From NCBI RefSeq assembly GCF_022549495.1, contig NZ_JAKZGD010000014.1:1-61082 (forward strand): DNA of 61,082 nt, written 5' to 3'. Below are positions 29,326 through 38,063 of the stretch, one piece after another. A model generated the notes under the pieces. It was not told the origin of the DNA, did not search any database, and saw only the letters and a program-made list of their open reading frames with translations. Source of the stretch: Acinetobacter sp. ANC 4805 (GTDB lineage: Bacteria; Pseudomonadota; Gammaproteobacteria; Pseudomonadales; Moraxellaceae). The translations under genes were made by a program, and so were the position numbers. Each line of letters opens with the position of its first letter. Within the stretch, counting starts at the first letter, position 1.

Positions 29326-29359
29326 ACTCCCAATCCATTGATTGTAATGGATTGGGAGT
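29326..29359. terminator. Bidirectional terminator after the dsbC-like gene
   Basis: A 14-bp perfect stem, ACTCCCAATCCATT with AATGGATTGGGAGT, lies between the convergent dsbC-like and GlsB-like genes. The U-tracts are short. Confidence 0.65.
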
Positions 29360-29370
29360 ATCAGTTTGTT

Positions 29371-29622
29371 CTAGCTTTTTTTGGTGATTAATTTATACAT
29401 GAATAAGATAATCACCGCACCAATCACAGATGCAATAAAACCGGCAGCTGAGTTTTCACCATAAAACCCAAGTAAACGACCGCCATAAGTCGCAAGTAAT
29501 GAGCCTGCAATCCCCAATAACGTTGTCACAATAAAGCCTGCTTTATCTTCACCAGGATGTAATGCACGCGCAATTAAACCTGCAAAAAACCCCACCACAA
29601 TCGCTACAATGAGAGACCACAT
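29371..29622 (-). CDS. GlsB/YeaQ/YmgE family small membrane protein
   Basis: An 83-aa protein with three glycine-rich hydrophobic segments (MWSLIVAIVVGFFAGLIAR, AGFIVTTLLGIAGSLLATYGG, GFIASVIGAVIILFMYKL). It matches the transglycosylase-associated / GlsB stress-response membrane family. The start is Met 29622, with AAGGAG immediately upstream (revcomp of the 29623-29636 region); the longer ORF adds eight residues only. Its molecular role is unknown; relatives are stress-induced. Confidence 0.85.
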   Translation of the reverse strand: MWSLIVAIVVGFFAGLIARALHPGEDKAGFIVTTLLGIAGSLLATYGGRLLGFYGENSAAGFIASVIGAVIILFMYKLITKKS

Positions 29623-29751
29623 CGCCTTTTCTCCTTGTTTTAACAATATATTTCGTACATCCTGCTAGATTAGATCGTATTTTGTCTGTAGAAGATTCCT
29701 TATTTATGTCGTATTTTTGTGCAGTTGTTGGATTGAGTTAAGCAAAGAATA

Positions 29752-29775
29752 ATAAAAAAGGTGCTTTTAGCACCT
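29752..29775 (-). terminator. Terminator of hpt
   Basis: AGGTGC-TTTTA-GCACCT hairpin (29759-29775), followed on the minus strand by TTTTTTATT. It lies 71 nt downstream of hpt. Confidence 0.8.
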
Positions 29776-29846
29776 GAGTAATGCACTGCTTTGATTACAG
29801 CGCAAGATGAAGCTTATAATTTATATATCGCTAGAGCATGTATTGA

Positions 29847-30374
29847 TTAAAGACCAATTTCACCGATAAAAGGAAGGTGACGATACTTCTGATCAAAATC
29901 CAGTCCATAGCCAACAATAAAGCGATCTTCGACTTCAAAACCTAAGAATTTTACGTCCAAATCAATTTCACGGCGTGATGGTTTACTCACTAAAGTACAC
30001 AGTTCAATTGAATTCGGGTTACGTGTTTTAAGCATTTCAACCACTTTGCTCAAGGTATTGCCTGAGTCAATAATGTCTTCAACCACGAGAACGTCTTTAC
30101 CGTGAATTTCACCATCAAGGTCTTTTAAAATTTTGACATCGCGGGTTGAAACCGTCCCGCCACCATAGCTAGACACGGTCATAAAATCGAGTTCGTGTGG
30201 TTTTTCGATTGAACGGCATAAATCTGCCATAAAAATGACTGAGCCACGCAGCAAACCAATTAATACCAGTTCTTTATCACTTTGAGCATAGTGTGCATTG
30301 ATTTTGTCACCAAGTTCTTTGACTTTGGCTTGAATCTCTTCACTCGAAATCATAATGCGCATTGCAATGGTCAT
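29847..30374 (-). CDS. hpt: Hypoxanthine phosphoribosyltransferase
   Basis: A 175-aa purine salvage enzyme making IMP (or GMP) from the base and PRPP. The PRPP-binding motif VLVVEDIIDSGNTL is intact. The LRGSVIFMADL loop, MTVSSYGGGTVSTR flap and C-terminal DRFIVGYGLDFDQKYRHLPFIG are all in the expected order. Start Met 30374 (MTIAMRIMIS) was chosen; the longer reading frame runs into a terminator hairpin. It lies downstream of guaD on the same strand, and both handle purine bases. Confidence 0.93.
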   Translation of the reverse strand: MTIAMRIMISSEEIQAKVKELGDKINAHYAQSDKELVLIGLLRGSVIFMADLCRSIEKPHELDFMTVSSYGGGTVSTRDVKILKDLDGEIHGKDVLVVEDIIDSGNTLSKVVEMLKTRNPNSIELCTLVSKPSRREIDLDVKFLGFEVEDRFIVGYGLDFDQKYRHLPFIGEIGL

Positions 30375-30403
30375 CGGTAGATTCCTAAAACTTAAAAAAG
30401 GGA

Positions 30404-30433
30404 AAATAAAAAAGGTGTTGACCTGCAACACCT
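30404..30433 (-). terminator. Terminator between guaD and hpt
   Basis: AGGTGTTG (30413-30420) pairs with CAACACCT (30426-30433). On the minus strand the hairpin is followed by TTTTTTATTTT. It separates guaD from hpt, so the latter needs its own promoter or read-through. Confidence 0.75.
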
Positions 30434-30598
30434 CGTAATCTTGAGCTAATGTGGCAATTTTAAAACAAAATCACATTTCATGCACCTTTTGATGGTGAAG
30501 AAGATGTTTCATTTTGAGTAAGTGTACTGTCATGGTTCAATAGAACAGCACATTCAGTAGCCCATAGTAGAAATCCAAGCCGTTGTTTGCTTAGAAAT

Positions 30599-31915
30599 TT
30601 AGTTTTGGCTATAGGCTTTTTGTCCATAGATATAGGTTGCCTCAATATTTCGGTCATCCCCCATGGTAAATAAAGCAAATAGACTATCTTCAAGTGATTT
30701 AGCGCGAGACTGACGTAATTGTTGCAATGCGGTTGGTTTAATATTTAACACCACAAAATCGGCTTCTTTACCGACGTTGAAATTGCCTAGCTTGTCATCT
30801 AAGTCTAACGCTTTTGCGCCACCGAGTGTTGCATGGTATAGTGATTCGAAAGCTGATAATTTGTCGCCCTGTAACTGTTGTACTTTGTAAGCTTCATTGA
30901 CCGTTTGCAATAGACTAAAAGAAGTCCCTGCCCCAATATCGGTTCCTAAACCGACTTTAACCTGTTGCTGCCATGTCTTTTTCAATGGGAATAAACCACT
31001 GCCGAGGAACAGGTTTGAGGTTGGGCAGAACGCAATTGCAGAGTCAGTCTCATGCATACATTGCCATTCAGCATCTTCTAGATGGACACAGTGAGCAAAC
31101 ACAGAACGCTGACCCGTTAAGCCATAATGATGATAGACATCTAGATAACCTTTTTGCGCTGGGAATAAATCTTTAACCCATGCAATTTCATCTTTATTTT
31201 CGCTTAGATGTGTATGTACATAAACATCAGGATATTCAGCTTTGAGTTGCCCTGCTCTTTCAAGTTGTTTAGGTGTAGAAGTTGGAGCAAAGCGTGGTGT
31301 GATGGCATACAGCGCACGACCTTGACCATGCCATTTCTCAATGAGTGCCTTAGAATCATCATAGGCGCTCTCTGCGGTATCGCACAGTGCTTCAGGTGCA
31401 TGACGATCCATCATGACTTTACCTGCAATGAGACGCATCTGATGCTGTTCTGCGGCTTCAAATAAAGCATCTACCGATTCAGGATGTACCGTACAAAAAA
31501 CTAATGCCGTGGTCGTACCATTTTTGAGGAGTTCTTGCACAAAGAATTTGGCAATCTCCTGCGCATAGGCTTTATCTTTAAACTGGATTTCAGTTGGGAA
31601 GGTATAAGTATTCAGCCAACTCAGGAGTTGTTCGCCGTAAGCACCAACCATTTCAGTTTGAGGGAAATGAATATGAGTATCGATCATGCCTGGAATGATC
31701 AATTGTTCTGGATAATGCTGAATTTCAATTTGTGTAGGTAACTGTGCTTGAGCATCTTCCCATGTTCCAAACCAGCGAATTTTGCCCTGTTCAGTGATCA
31801 AGACACCATCTTCGATATAACGGACTTGATCTGCAATTTCACTCGCTTGAGAAACGATTTTTTGAATATCTAAGAAGCGACCACGAATAACTGTGATGGG
31901 AGTAGCCAAAGTCAT
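30599..31915 (-). CDS. guaD: Guanine deaminase
   Basis: A 438-aa zinc amidohydrolase converting guanine to xanthine and ammonia. The N-terminal metal motif IIPGMIDTHIHFPQ, the HTHLSENKDEI histidine region, FAHCVHLEDAEW, and GLGTDIGAGTSFSLLQT with the metal aspartate are all present. Length is typical of bacterial and eukaryotic guanine deaminases (~440 aa). It precedes hpt on the same strand. Together they cover guanine breakdown and hypoxanthine/guanine salvage. Confidence 0.92.
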   Translation of the reverse strand: MTLATPITVIRGRFLDIQKIVSQASEIADQVRYIEDGVLITEQGKIRWFGTWEDAQAQLPTQIEIQHYPEQLIIPGMIDTHIHFPQTEMVGAYGEQLLSWLNTYTFPTEIQFKDKAYAQEIAKFFVQELLKNGTTTALVFCTVHPESVDALFEAAEQHQMRLIAGKVMMDRHAPEALCDTAESAYDDSKALIEKWHGQGRALYAITPRFAPTSTPKQLERAGQLKAEYPDVYVHTHLSENKDEIAWVKDLFPAQKGYLDVYHHYGLTGQRSVFAHCVHLEDAEWQCMHETDSAIAFCPTSNLFLGSGLFPLKKTWQQQVKVGLGTDIGAGTSFSLLQTVNEAYKVQQLQGDKLSAFESLYHATLGGAKALDLDDKLGNFNVGKEADFVVLNIKPTALQQLRQSRAKSLEDSLFALFTMGDDRNIEATYIYGQKAYSQN

Positions 31916-32101
31916 AACAACCTACCAATTTATTTTTTCGGTTGATTGTACCTGATTTTGTCGAGTTTACTGGATTATTCTCCTAATTTAAGCGAATGGA
32001 ACGTGTGTAAATGTGAGTAATTGACTGAATCAACTCACTTTACTTTTGAGTGGAAATGGGTAAATTGTCAGCAATAATTATACTTTTTGGAAAAAATAAG
32101 C

Positions 32102-32575
32102 ATGTATTATTGGAATACCAAAGCGTTAGCGCATGAGTTGGCTGAGGATACTTTAAGTAAACAACATTATAAGAACTATTATCTCGCAGCGGCATTGGTG
32201 GTGAGTGCGGTGTACTACTATGGTATGTATTCGCCTTATTATGATGTTCGTGTAATTGGGGTTGAAGCAGTATTAACACTTGTGATTATGTTGATCGGTG
32301 TGCAGAGGGTGTATCAAGCCAATGGTGGTGATCAAGGGATTCATTTTTTGAATAGAATCACGGCATTGTCCTTTCCTATTTTGATGCAAAATACCGTATT
32401 TGGCGTGGTTTTTGGTGTGGTGTTATTGGCGATTTATCAGTATTTTGGTTTAGCGCAAACCGCATTTGAAATGTGGTACGAATGGTGTGTTTCGGCTTTT
32501 ACCATTTTCCTGCAAATTTTATTTTTCACTCGTTTGGTGTCTTATATGAAACGGGTTGCAGCGCATACGATTTAA
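32102..32575 (+). CDS. Four-helix inner-membrane protein, unknown
   Basis: A 157-aa protein that I do not recognise. After a polar N-terminus (MYYWNTKALAHELAEDTLSK) come about four hydrophobic segments (YYLAAALVVSAVYYYG, EAVLTLVIMLIGVQR, PILMQNTVFGVVFGVVLLAIY, WCVSAFTIFLQILFFTR). No signal peptide or catalytic motif is evident. ATG 32102 is chosen over TTG 32087 because GGAAAAAATAAGC precedes it. It is upstream of a DoxX-like gene on the same strand, 31 bp apart, so the two may be cotranscribed. Confidence 0.65.
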   Translation: MYYWNTKALAHELAEDTLSKQHYKNYYLAAALVVSAVYYYGMYSPYYDVRVIGVEAVLTLVIMLIGVQRVYQANGGDQGIHFLNRITALSFPILMQNTVFGVVFGVVLLAIYQYFGLAQTAFEMWYEWCVSAFTIFLQILFFTRLVSYMKRVAAHTI

Positions 32576-32606
32576 ATTAGTATAATTTTGATCTGAGAGG
32601 TGTGCC

Positions 32607-32990
32607 ATGAAAGATGCCATTATTCTAAAATTTATCAATATCATCTTGGCAGTTTTATGGGTCTATCAAGGATTGATTCCTAAACTAATTTTTACCAGTC
32701 CTGATGAAATTGCAGTTTGGCAATGGATGGGGTTATCACCTGAATTTGCTAAGTTGGCAGGTCAAGCCACAGGAATTGCCGAAATACTATTTGGGCTTTG
32801 CTTTATGATGATCTATCACAAGATTATGCATTATCTGAGTATATTGGGACTACTTTTTCTGCTTATTTTAATTGGGCTATTGCTTCCAGATACTTTGCTT
32901 CGTGCTTTTAATCCAGTGGTCATGAATCTTGCTATGATCAGTTTATCTTGTATTTTTCTAATGCTATCTCGTCAGTCAGATTTAAATTAA
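32607..32990 (+). CDS. DoxX-like membrane protein
   Basis: A 127-aa protein with four hydrophobic segments. The N-terminal LKFINIILAVLWVYQGLIPKLIF and the GQATGIAEILFGLCFM segment resemble the DoxX-like family. A Shine-Dalgarno GAGAGG lies just upstream. No activity is known for this family. The downstream SDR gene starts 18 bp after it. Confidence 0.7.
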   Translation: MKDAIILKFINIILAVLWVYQGLIPKLIFTSPDEIAVWQWMGLSPEFAKLAGQATGIAEILFGLCFMMIYHKIMHYLSILGLLFLLILIGLLLPDTLLRAFNPVVMNLAMISLSCIFLMLSRQSDLN

Positions 32991-33007
32991 CCATAGGTAA
33001 TAGATGC

Positions 33008-33841
33008 ATGAGTAATGTGAGTTTGCTGGATTGTGTGGTGATTACGGGGAGTAGTAAAGGGATTGGTTTGGGGTTGGCAAAAGCTTTTTTGAGTTTGGGG
33101 TGGGCTGTGGTGATTTCAGCTCGAAATGAAGAACAAATACAACAAACAATTCAGCAATTAACTGAGCAGTTTGAGAGCAAAAATATTTTAGGTTTATGTT
33201 GTGATGTCACACAAAAAGATCAGTTACAGCAGTTATGGAATACAGCCATTCAGCATTTTGGCAGAATCAATGTTTGGATTAATAATGCAGGTAATTGTCA
33301 TGCCACCCAAGCATTTATAGGAATGACGGAATATGAACTGAATAGCGTACTACAGACGAATCTTTTGGGAACGATGTTAGGTTCACAAATTGCTTTACAA
33401 GGCATGCTAAAACAGGGCTTTGGACAGATTTTTAATATGGAGGGTTGGGGTAGTCGAGGTGAATGGAGTGCTGGCATGACGGTATATGGCACGACAAAAC
33501 GAGCAATCAGTTATTTTAGTCAGGCACTTTATAGGGAAAGTAAATCTACTCCGATTTTGGTTGGAACACTCAGTCCAGGTATGGTTGCTACGGATTTACT
33601 GATTTCTTCATGGCAAAATGGTAATGTCCAGAACTGGAAGAAAATGAAACGTCTATTTTTATTTATTATTGATCCTCCAGAAAAAGTCTGTGCCTATTTA
33701 GCTCAAGGGATAATTAATAATAAAAAGACGAATGTGCGTATTGTATGGATGACACCATGGCGATTATTGATTCGCTTTTTTCAGCCCTATTATTGGCGTA
33801 GAAATCCAATCAAAGATACGGCTTTAGAACATCTCAAATAA
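33008..33841 (+). CDS. Short-chain dehydrogenase/reductase
   Basis: A 277-aa NAD(P)-dependent oxidoreductase. The Rossmann motif is VITGSSKGIGLGLAKAF, then DVTQ, NAGN at the NNAG position, and the catalytic Tyr-Lys as YGTTKRA. The serine position appears as MEGWGSRGEW, with the conserved Ser less clear than usual. The C-terminal tail has basic and aromatic residues (RIVWMTPWRLLIRFFQPYYWRR) suggesting membrane association. Substrate unknown. ATG 33008 is used; the frame upstream only overlaps the DoxX-like gene. Confidence 0.8.
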   Translation: MSNVSLLDCVVITGSSKGIGLGLAKAFLSLGWAVVISARNEEQIQQTIQQLTEQFESKNILGLCCDVTQKDQLQQLWNTAIQHFGRINVWINNAGNCHATQAFIGMTEYELNSVLQTNLLGTMLGSQIALQGMLKQGFGQIFNMEGWGSRGEWSAGMTVYGTTKRAISYFSQALYRESKSTPILVGTLSPGMVATDLLISSWQNGNVQNWKKMKRLFLFIIDPPEKVCAYLAQGIINNKKTNVRIVWMTPWRLLIRFFQPYYWRRNPIKDTALEHLK

Positions 33842-33891
33842 CGCGAGCATACTATTTCTGTCCTTGTGTCTGCTTGCTGGAGTTGTTGATC

Positions 33892-34053
33892 TTACTCTGC
33901 ATCACCAACCAGCTTGTCATAAGCGACTGTTAAGATTGAAGCAAAGGCTACAATCAAAGAAAAATAGCAAAAGGCTCTGAGAGCTTGATCAAATTCTTTT
34001 GCTTGATTTATTTTTATTTCACTCCACAAAATAATGCGCTGCAAAATGGGCAT
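33892..34053 (-). CDS. Possible small membrane protein overlapping the ATP-grasp gene
   Basis: A 53-aa reading frame, MPILQRIILWSEIK at its start, overlaps the last 35 bp of the upstream ATP-grasp gene in another frame. It has one convincing hydrophobic segment (FCYFSLIVAFASILTVAY) and an acidic end. In E. coli the related ygiC/yjfC genes also have small membrane proteins nearby. Translational coupling would explain the overlap. The lack of a separate ribosome-binding site keeps this tentative. Confidence 0.35.
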   Translation of the reverse strand: MPILQRIILWSEIKINQAKEFDQALRAFCYFSLIVAFASILTVAYDKLVGDAE

Positions 34054-35179
34054 CATTGCCGATAATGTCATAGCAGTCTTCTCGAATTGACATGCCCGCA
34101 CATTGATGTCCGACCATCCATAAACCGAGCGTTGGTAACTGCCCTGCAAATAATGGAGTATCTACCCATTCTTGCACCACATAACCATATTTATCATAGT
34201 CATCAAAATAGAAACTGCCAGAAGCAGCCCCTTGATCTTGACCATCTTGCAACACTCGGATATTCGCCCCTTCCCTTGCTAAAATCGGTTTTTTGACCCA
34301 TTTGCCAGAGAGTTTTTGCTGTGGATCAAAATGATGGGTCTCAACTAAAAGAGGGTGATTTGGATAGCGTTTCCAAAGCTCCACTAAAATTGCTTTATTA
34401 GAGAGCAGCATTTTCCAACATGGTTCGATCCAATTCGATTGCGGACTCAGATATTGAGAGAATGATTCTTCCCAAATCCATTCCCAAGGGTATAACTTGA
34501 ATAGGTTTTGAATCGGTCGATTGTTCAGATCAACAAAACTTTGTCCATTCCAGCCAATATTTTCCATTGAAAGTTCAGAAACTTGTAGATGCGCTTGAAA
34601 AGCCGTATCCATTAAATATTCTAGATTGCCCCAATCCTCTCGCCCTGCCTCCTGACAGGCTGCAAAATGCACATGACTGCCTCGCGGTAGAATCGTTTTC
34701 CAACGTTTAATTAAATCTTCGTGAATACTATTAAATTGATCGCGATTTGGAATTCCTGATACCTGTTCTATCCAGAGCCATTGTGCTACTGAGGCTTCTA
34801 ACAGTCCTGTGGGGGTATCAGCATTGTATTCCAGCATTTTGATATTGCGCCCGTCATAAGCAAAGTCAAAACGTCCATATAGCATCGGCGCATTGTGTCG
34901 CCAAGACTGCTCGATATGTGCAATTGCGGCAGATGGAATCTGGAAATAATCAGGATAATTACCGCGTTGAATCAAATCACTTGTCACAGCTAAGCACATT
35001 TGGTGGAGCTCATTGGCTGCATCTTCAAGCTGTTCAATTTGCTTCAGTGTAAATTCGTAGGCAATTCCTTCTGACCAGTAAATTGAGCCATCAAGTGAAG
35101 GTAAATTAAAATAATCGAAACCAATTTTTTGGTGTTCGAGTTGCCAGTCTGTGCGGGGTGCTAAAATTTTTCTTTTCAT
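34019..35179 (-). CDS. Glutathionylspermidine synthase-like ATP-grasp ligase (YgiC/YjfC type)
   Basis: A 386-aa protein similar to the C-terminal synthetase domain of glutathionylspermidine synthase. Landmarks: GRFDFAYDGRNIKMLEYNADTPT near residues 100-125, KLYPWEWIWEE, KAILVELWKRYPNHP, and the late VKKPILAREGANI and VVQEWVDTPLF, which hold the ATP/metal residues. The amidase half is absent, as in E. coli YgiC. The true substrate is not known. It lies 20 bp after a lipoprotein gene, repeating the ygiB-ygiC pairing. Confidence 0.85.
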   Translation of the reverse strand: MKRKILAPRTDWQLEHQKIGFDYFNLPSLDGSIYWSEGIAYEFTLKQIEQLEDAANELHQMCLAVTSDLIQRGNYPDYFQIPSAAIAHIEQSWRHNAPMLYGRFDFAYDGRNIKMLEYNADTPTGLLEASVAQWLWIEQVSGIPNRDQFNSIHEDLIKRWKTILPRGSHVHFAACQEAGREDWGNLEYLMDTAFQAHLQVSELSMENIGWNGQSFVDLNNRPIQNLFKLYPWEWIWEESFSQYLSPQSNWIEPCWKMLLSNKAILVELWKRYPNHPLLVETHHFDPQQKLSGKWVKKPILAREGANIRVLQDGQDQGAASGSFYFDDYDKYGYVVQEWVDTPLFAGQLPTLGLWMVGHQCAGMSIREDCYDIIGNDAHFAAHYFVE

Positions 35180-35199
35180 CTTGAGTTTCAGTCTTTTAA

Positions 35200-35589
35200 T
35201 TAGCCGCCAAATGATGAGCCGCCACGACCAAAGCCACCACGAATGGGGGATGATACAGAATAGCGTTTTGCAGTGGTTGAAATTGAGGGTTGACCCACGC
35301 TGAGATTGCTGCGTGGATGTAAAGTATTGCCACGGAACGAAACTTCACGGTTATTTTGATAATATTGTGGTCCTAAATAACGACCTGAACCAAAACCACC
35401 ATAATAGCGAACCCCCGCACTTGAATCACTGTTGCCTGAATGGTTTTCTTCTTCACAGGTTTCCGTATTCCAGTCAGCTGCACAGTCGTATTGGTTGTTG
35501 TAGACATCTTGTACCAGTGGACCGTCATTATGACTACAGGCAGATAATAATAATGGCACAACCACAAGACTAATTTTTTTGGAACGCAT
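35200..35589 (-). CDS. YgiB-like lipoprotein
   Basis: A 129-aa protein with a lipoprotein signal (MRSKKISLVVVPLLLSAC; lipobox LSAC, cysteine 18). Downstream are CAADWNTETCEEE and a long Gly/Ser/Tyr-rich, low-complexity tail ending in GRGGSSFGG. The NQYDCAADW / C pattern and its position before a YgiC-like ligase fit the DUF1190 YgiB/YjfM group. It is probably anchored to the outer membrane. Function unknown. Predicted operon with the ATP-grasp gene. Confidence 0.75.
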   Translation of the reverse strand: MRSKKISLVVVPLLLSACSHNDGPLVQDVYNNQYDCAADWNTETCEEENHSGNSDSSAGVRYYGGFGSGRYLGPQYYQNNREVSFRGNTLHPRSNLSVGQPSISTTAKRYSVSSPIRGGFGRGGSSFGG

Positions 35590-35781
35590 GAAACCCCACT
35601 CATTTTAATTGGCATGGTTAATATCAATATGTGAATTAACCTTGGTTATTATGTTTCTGATTAAGAAAGATAAAAGTGATAAACCAACATATCATATTGA
35701 TCTGTTTTTTTAATGTATAGTCTGTTCTGATCTTTTAAAGAACAAGGCATCTAAATTTCATGAGATGCCTTGAGTTGTGCA

Positions 35782-36741
35782 TTAAGATTGCAATTGTTTT
35801 TTATTATGACGCAGTGACAAATACGCAGTGATTGTCAAAGTTACAATAATAAAGCCGAGTGAAATCCAAATTGGCATATGGAATACATCGAGCAATAGCA
35901 TTTTCGCACCAATAAATAATAAGATAATGCCTAAGCCATAAGGTAAATAATGCAATTTAGATGCAGCGCCAGCAAGTAAGAAGAACATTGCACGTAAACC
36001 CAAAATCGCCATTAAGTTTGCAGTTAAAACAATGAATGGGTCACTGGTCACCGCAAAAATAGCAGGAATAGAGTCGACCGCAAAAATGACATCTGAAGCT
36101 TCAACTAAGATTAAGACTAGAAATAAAGGTGTTGCCCATAACACGCCATTCTGACGAACGAAGAATTTATTACCTTCAAGTTGTGGGGTAATATGCATAT
36201 GTTTACGTAACCATTTGAGTAATTTAATGTCTTCAATATTGGTTTCTTCATCTTGTCCTTTCAGGAATTTAAAACCTGTATACACAAGGAATGCACCGAA
36301 GATATAAAGTACCCAAGAAAACTCTTGAACGAACCAAGCACCAATAAAGATAAAGATGGTTCTTAAAACAATCGCGCCTAATACACCATAAAGTAAGATT
36401 TTACGTTGCAATGCAGGTGGAATTGCAAAAGCTGCAAAAATCATGAGCCAAACGAAGACGTTATCAATTGCCAGTGATTTTTCCAGTAGATAACCTGCGA
36501 AGTATTCCATGGTTTTTTGATTCGCAAGGGTGAGCCCTACTGTTTGCTGTAGATAGAGCCACAAGCCTCCACCAAATAGCGTTGCTACAGTGACCCAAGC
36601 AATACTCCAGTAAGCGGCTTGCTTGATTGGAACATCTTGATTTTGTTTTTGTTTAAAGCCTAAAAAATCGACCAAAAGCATGACTGTGACAAGGCCGAAG
36701 AATACGACGTACAGCCATAGATTACCGATAGTTTCCATCAC
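35782..36741 (-). CDS. TerC family membrane protein (manganese-linked)
   Basis: A 319-aa inner-membrane protein with about nine hydrophobic segments. TerC family motifs: FFAGYLLEKSLAIDNVFVW near residues 80-100 and LVLILVEASDVIFAVDSIPAIFAVTSDPF near 205-235, with acidic residues in the membrane (E, D of EKSLAIDN and ASDVIFAVDS). It resembles E. coli Alx. Relatives export manganese, often to load exported enzymes. The gene sits behind a yybP-ykoY riboswitch, which supports manganese control. The start may be the second Met (36738). Confidence 0.9.
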   Translation of the reverse strand: MMETIGNLWLYVVFFGLVTVMLLVDFLGFKQKQNQDVPIKQAAYWSIAWVTVATLFGGGLWLYLQQTVGLTLANQKTMEYFAGYLLEKSLAIDNVFVWLMIFAAFAIPPALQRKILLYGVLGAIVLRTIFIFIGAWFVQEFSWVLYIFGAFLVYTGFKFLKGQDEETNIEDIKLLKWLRKHMHITPQLEGNKFFVRQNGVLWATPLFLVLILVEASDVIFAVDSIPAIFAVTSDPFIVLTANLMAILGLRAMFFLLAGAASKLHYLPYGLGIILLFIGAKMLLLDVFHMPIWISLGFIIVTLTITAYLSLRHNKKQLQS

Positions 36742-36766
36742 AACTCCCTATCTGGCAACTGGGCAT

Positions 36767-36825
36767 AAAAAAACCTTGACCAGTTGCCAGATGAATAAAT
36801 ACATCTGTTTCAACATGATCAAGGT
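36767..36825 (-). terminator. Riboswitch expression-platform terminator
   Basis: On the minus strand ACCTTGATCATGTTG (36811-36825) pairs with CAACTGGTCAAGGT (36773-36786), enclosing a CAGATG/CATCTG helix, and TTTTTT follows. The first arm overlaps the 3' edge of the aptamer, so ligand binding should decide termination. It lies 26 nt before the TerC gene. Confidence 0.8.
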
Positions 36826-36950
36826 CTTGCCTACATCACGATGGGTTGTGATGCTCAGAGTCCGACTTTTTGCAAAGTGTAATGACGAAACTCTGACACC
36901 TAAGCACTTAAATTTCAGTCCTTAGGCTTGGAGAGGCTACTCCCCTTGTC
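36823..36950 (-). ncRNA. yybP-ykoY manganese riboswitch aptamer
   Basis: Read on the minus strand, the leader of the TerC gene begins with GGGGAGTAG (complement of 36937-36945) and ends with GGCAAGACC (complement of 36823-36831), with paired arms (GACTCTGA... and CATCACAACCC/GATG) between. These conserved blocks and the position before a TerC/Alx gene define the yybP-ykoY Mn2+-sensing class. Manganese should favour read-through into terC by preventing the overlapping terminator. Confidence 0.85.
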
Positions 36951-36963
36951 AAACGAATTTTGT

Positions 36964-37011
36964 ATGGATGGTGACATCCAAATGTGTATATAGAATTACA
37001 CATTTTTAGCA
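36964..37011 (-). promoter_or_regulatory. Possible promoter of the riboswitch transcript
   Basis: On the minus strand TTGCTA and TATACA are 16 nt apart in the AT-rich DNA between the LysR gene and the riboswitch. This is a moderate sigma-70 match only. Confidence 0.4.
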
Positions 37012-37024
37012 AATGTGCAAATCT

Positions 37025-37957
37025 TCAGCAAATTAAGTCAGGATTAAAAATTTTCAAAATCTCTGTGCGTAAAAATTGATGTCGAGGATTGTATTTTACA
37101 TGCTCATGCCAATACATGCCCATATTGATTTTGGGTAACTCGATGGGGAGCGCATGAATCTGTAAATCCTTTGAATAGTGCAAATGTTTAAGGATACTTT
37201 GTGGGATGGTAAGAATCGCATTTGGATATTGTGCCAAGACTTGTAACGCTGTTGCATAATGCTGACAACGTAGAAAAATTTGTCGAGACAATTGTTGGCG
37301 ATTAAGATAAATATCTTCCAATAATAAGCCTGTACGCCGTGATGAGACACCAATGTGTGGTGATGATAAATACAAGGATAAATCCATTTCAGCTTGCTGA
37401 GTACAGACCACAAAATGATCTTCAATCAGGTTTTCAAACTGTAAATTGGCTTGATACGGCTGTACTAAATCAATCACAAAATCAATTTGTTGTGCAGAAA
37501 GATCAGCCAACATATTTTTACGATCGAGTTTAGAGCTAAAAAACTGGATATTCAGGTTTTGTTTCGCAAAGTGATTGACCAATTGAGGAAAAATAATGGG
37601 TTCGATTTCATCATGAATCGCAATCTTTATACTTTGCAGCATACTTGGTTGAAAATCTTGTTGGGGAATCGCGATATTTTGGATGGCCAATAATGCAATT
37701 TGGATTGGCTGATAAATTTGCTCGGCATAGGGGGTGGGTAGCATTTTTTGCCCACTACGCACAAACAGCTCATCTTTAAGTTGTACACGTAAACGTTGTA
37801 AAGCATGACTGACCGCAGATTGGCTGATACAGAGCAGTTGTGCAGCTTTAGAAATACTTTTTTGTTCAAAAATCGCAATAAAAAGCGGATATAAATTAAT
37901 ATCAATTCGATGAAAATGTCCCACTTCCAATGGGTTGCTATTATGAATCTGATTCAT
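37025..37957 (-). CDS. LysR-type transcriptional regulator
   Basis: A 310-aa DNA-binding regulator. The N-terminal winged helix is IDINLYPLFIAIFEQKSISKAAQLLCISQSAVSHALQRLR, starting about residue 19, with the usual ligand-binding fold after it. It is divergent from the acyl-CoA dehydrogenase operon, with about 105 bp between the genes. LysR regulators usually control such divergent neighbours, so it is the likely operon activator. The inducer is unknown but could be an acyl or hydroxyacyl compound. Confidence 0.88.
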   Translation of the reverse strand: MNQIHNSNPLEVGHFHRIDINLYPLFIAIFEQKSISKAAQLLCISQSAVSHALQRLRVQLKDELFVRSGQKMLPTPYAEQIYQPIQIALLAIQNIAIPQQDFQPSMLQSIKIAIHDEIEPIIFPQLVNHFAKQNLNIQFFSSKLDRKNMLADLSAQQIDFVIDLVQPYQANLQFENLIEDHFVVCTQQAEMDLSLYLSSPHIGVSSRRTGLLLEDIYLNRQQLSRQIFLRCQHYATALQVLAQYPNAILTIPQSILKHLHYSKDLQIHALPIELPKINMGMYWHEHVKYNPRHQFLRTEILKIFNPDLIC

Positions 37958-38063
37958 AGTTTTGAATAAAATAAAATCATTTCATTCATAATAAATTTTC
38001 GCTTATGGTGATGTAAAGCAGCGAATGATTTTTTCGCTAAATTTTATCTTAAGGGAGATGCAA

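Noticed and set aside
30478..30693. Minus-strand frame overlapping the end of guaD
   Set aside because: It lies mostly inside guaD in another frame, has no ribosome-binding site of its own, and shows no recognisable protein.
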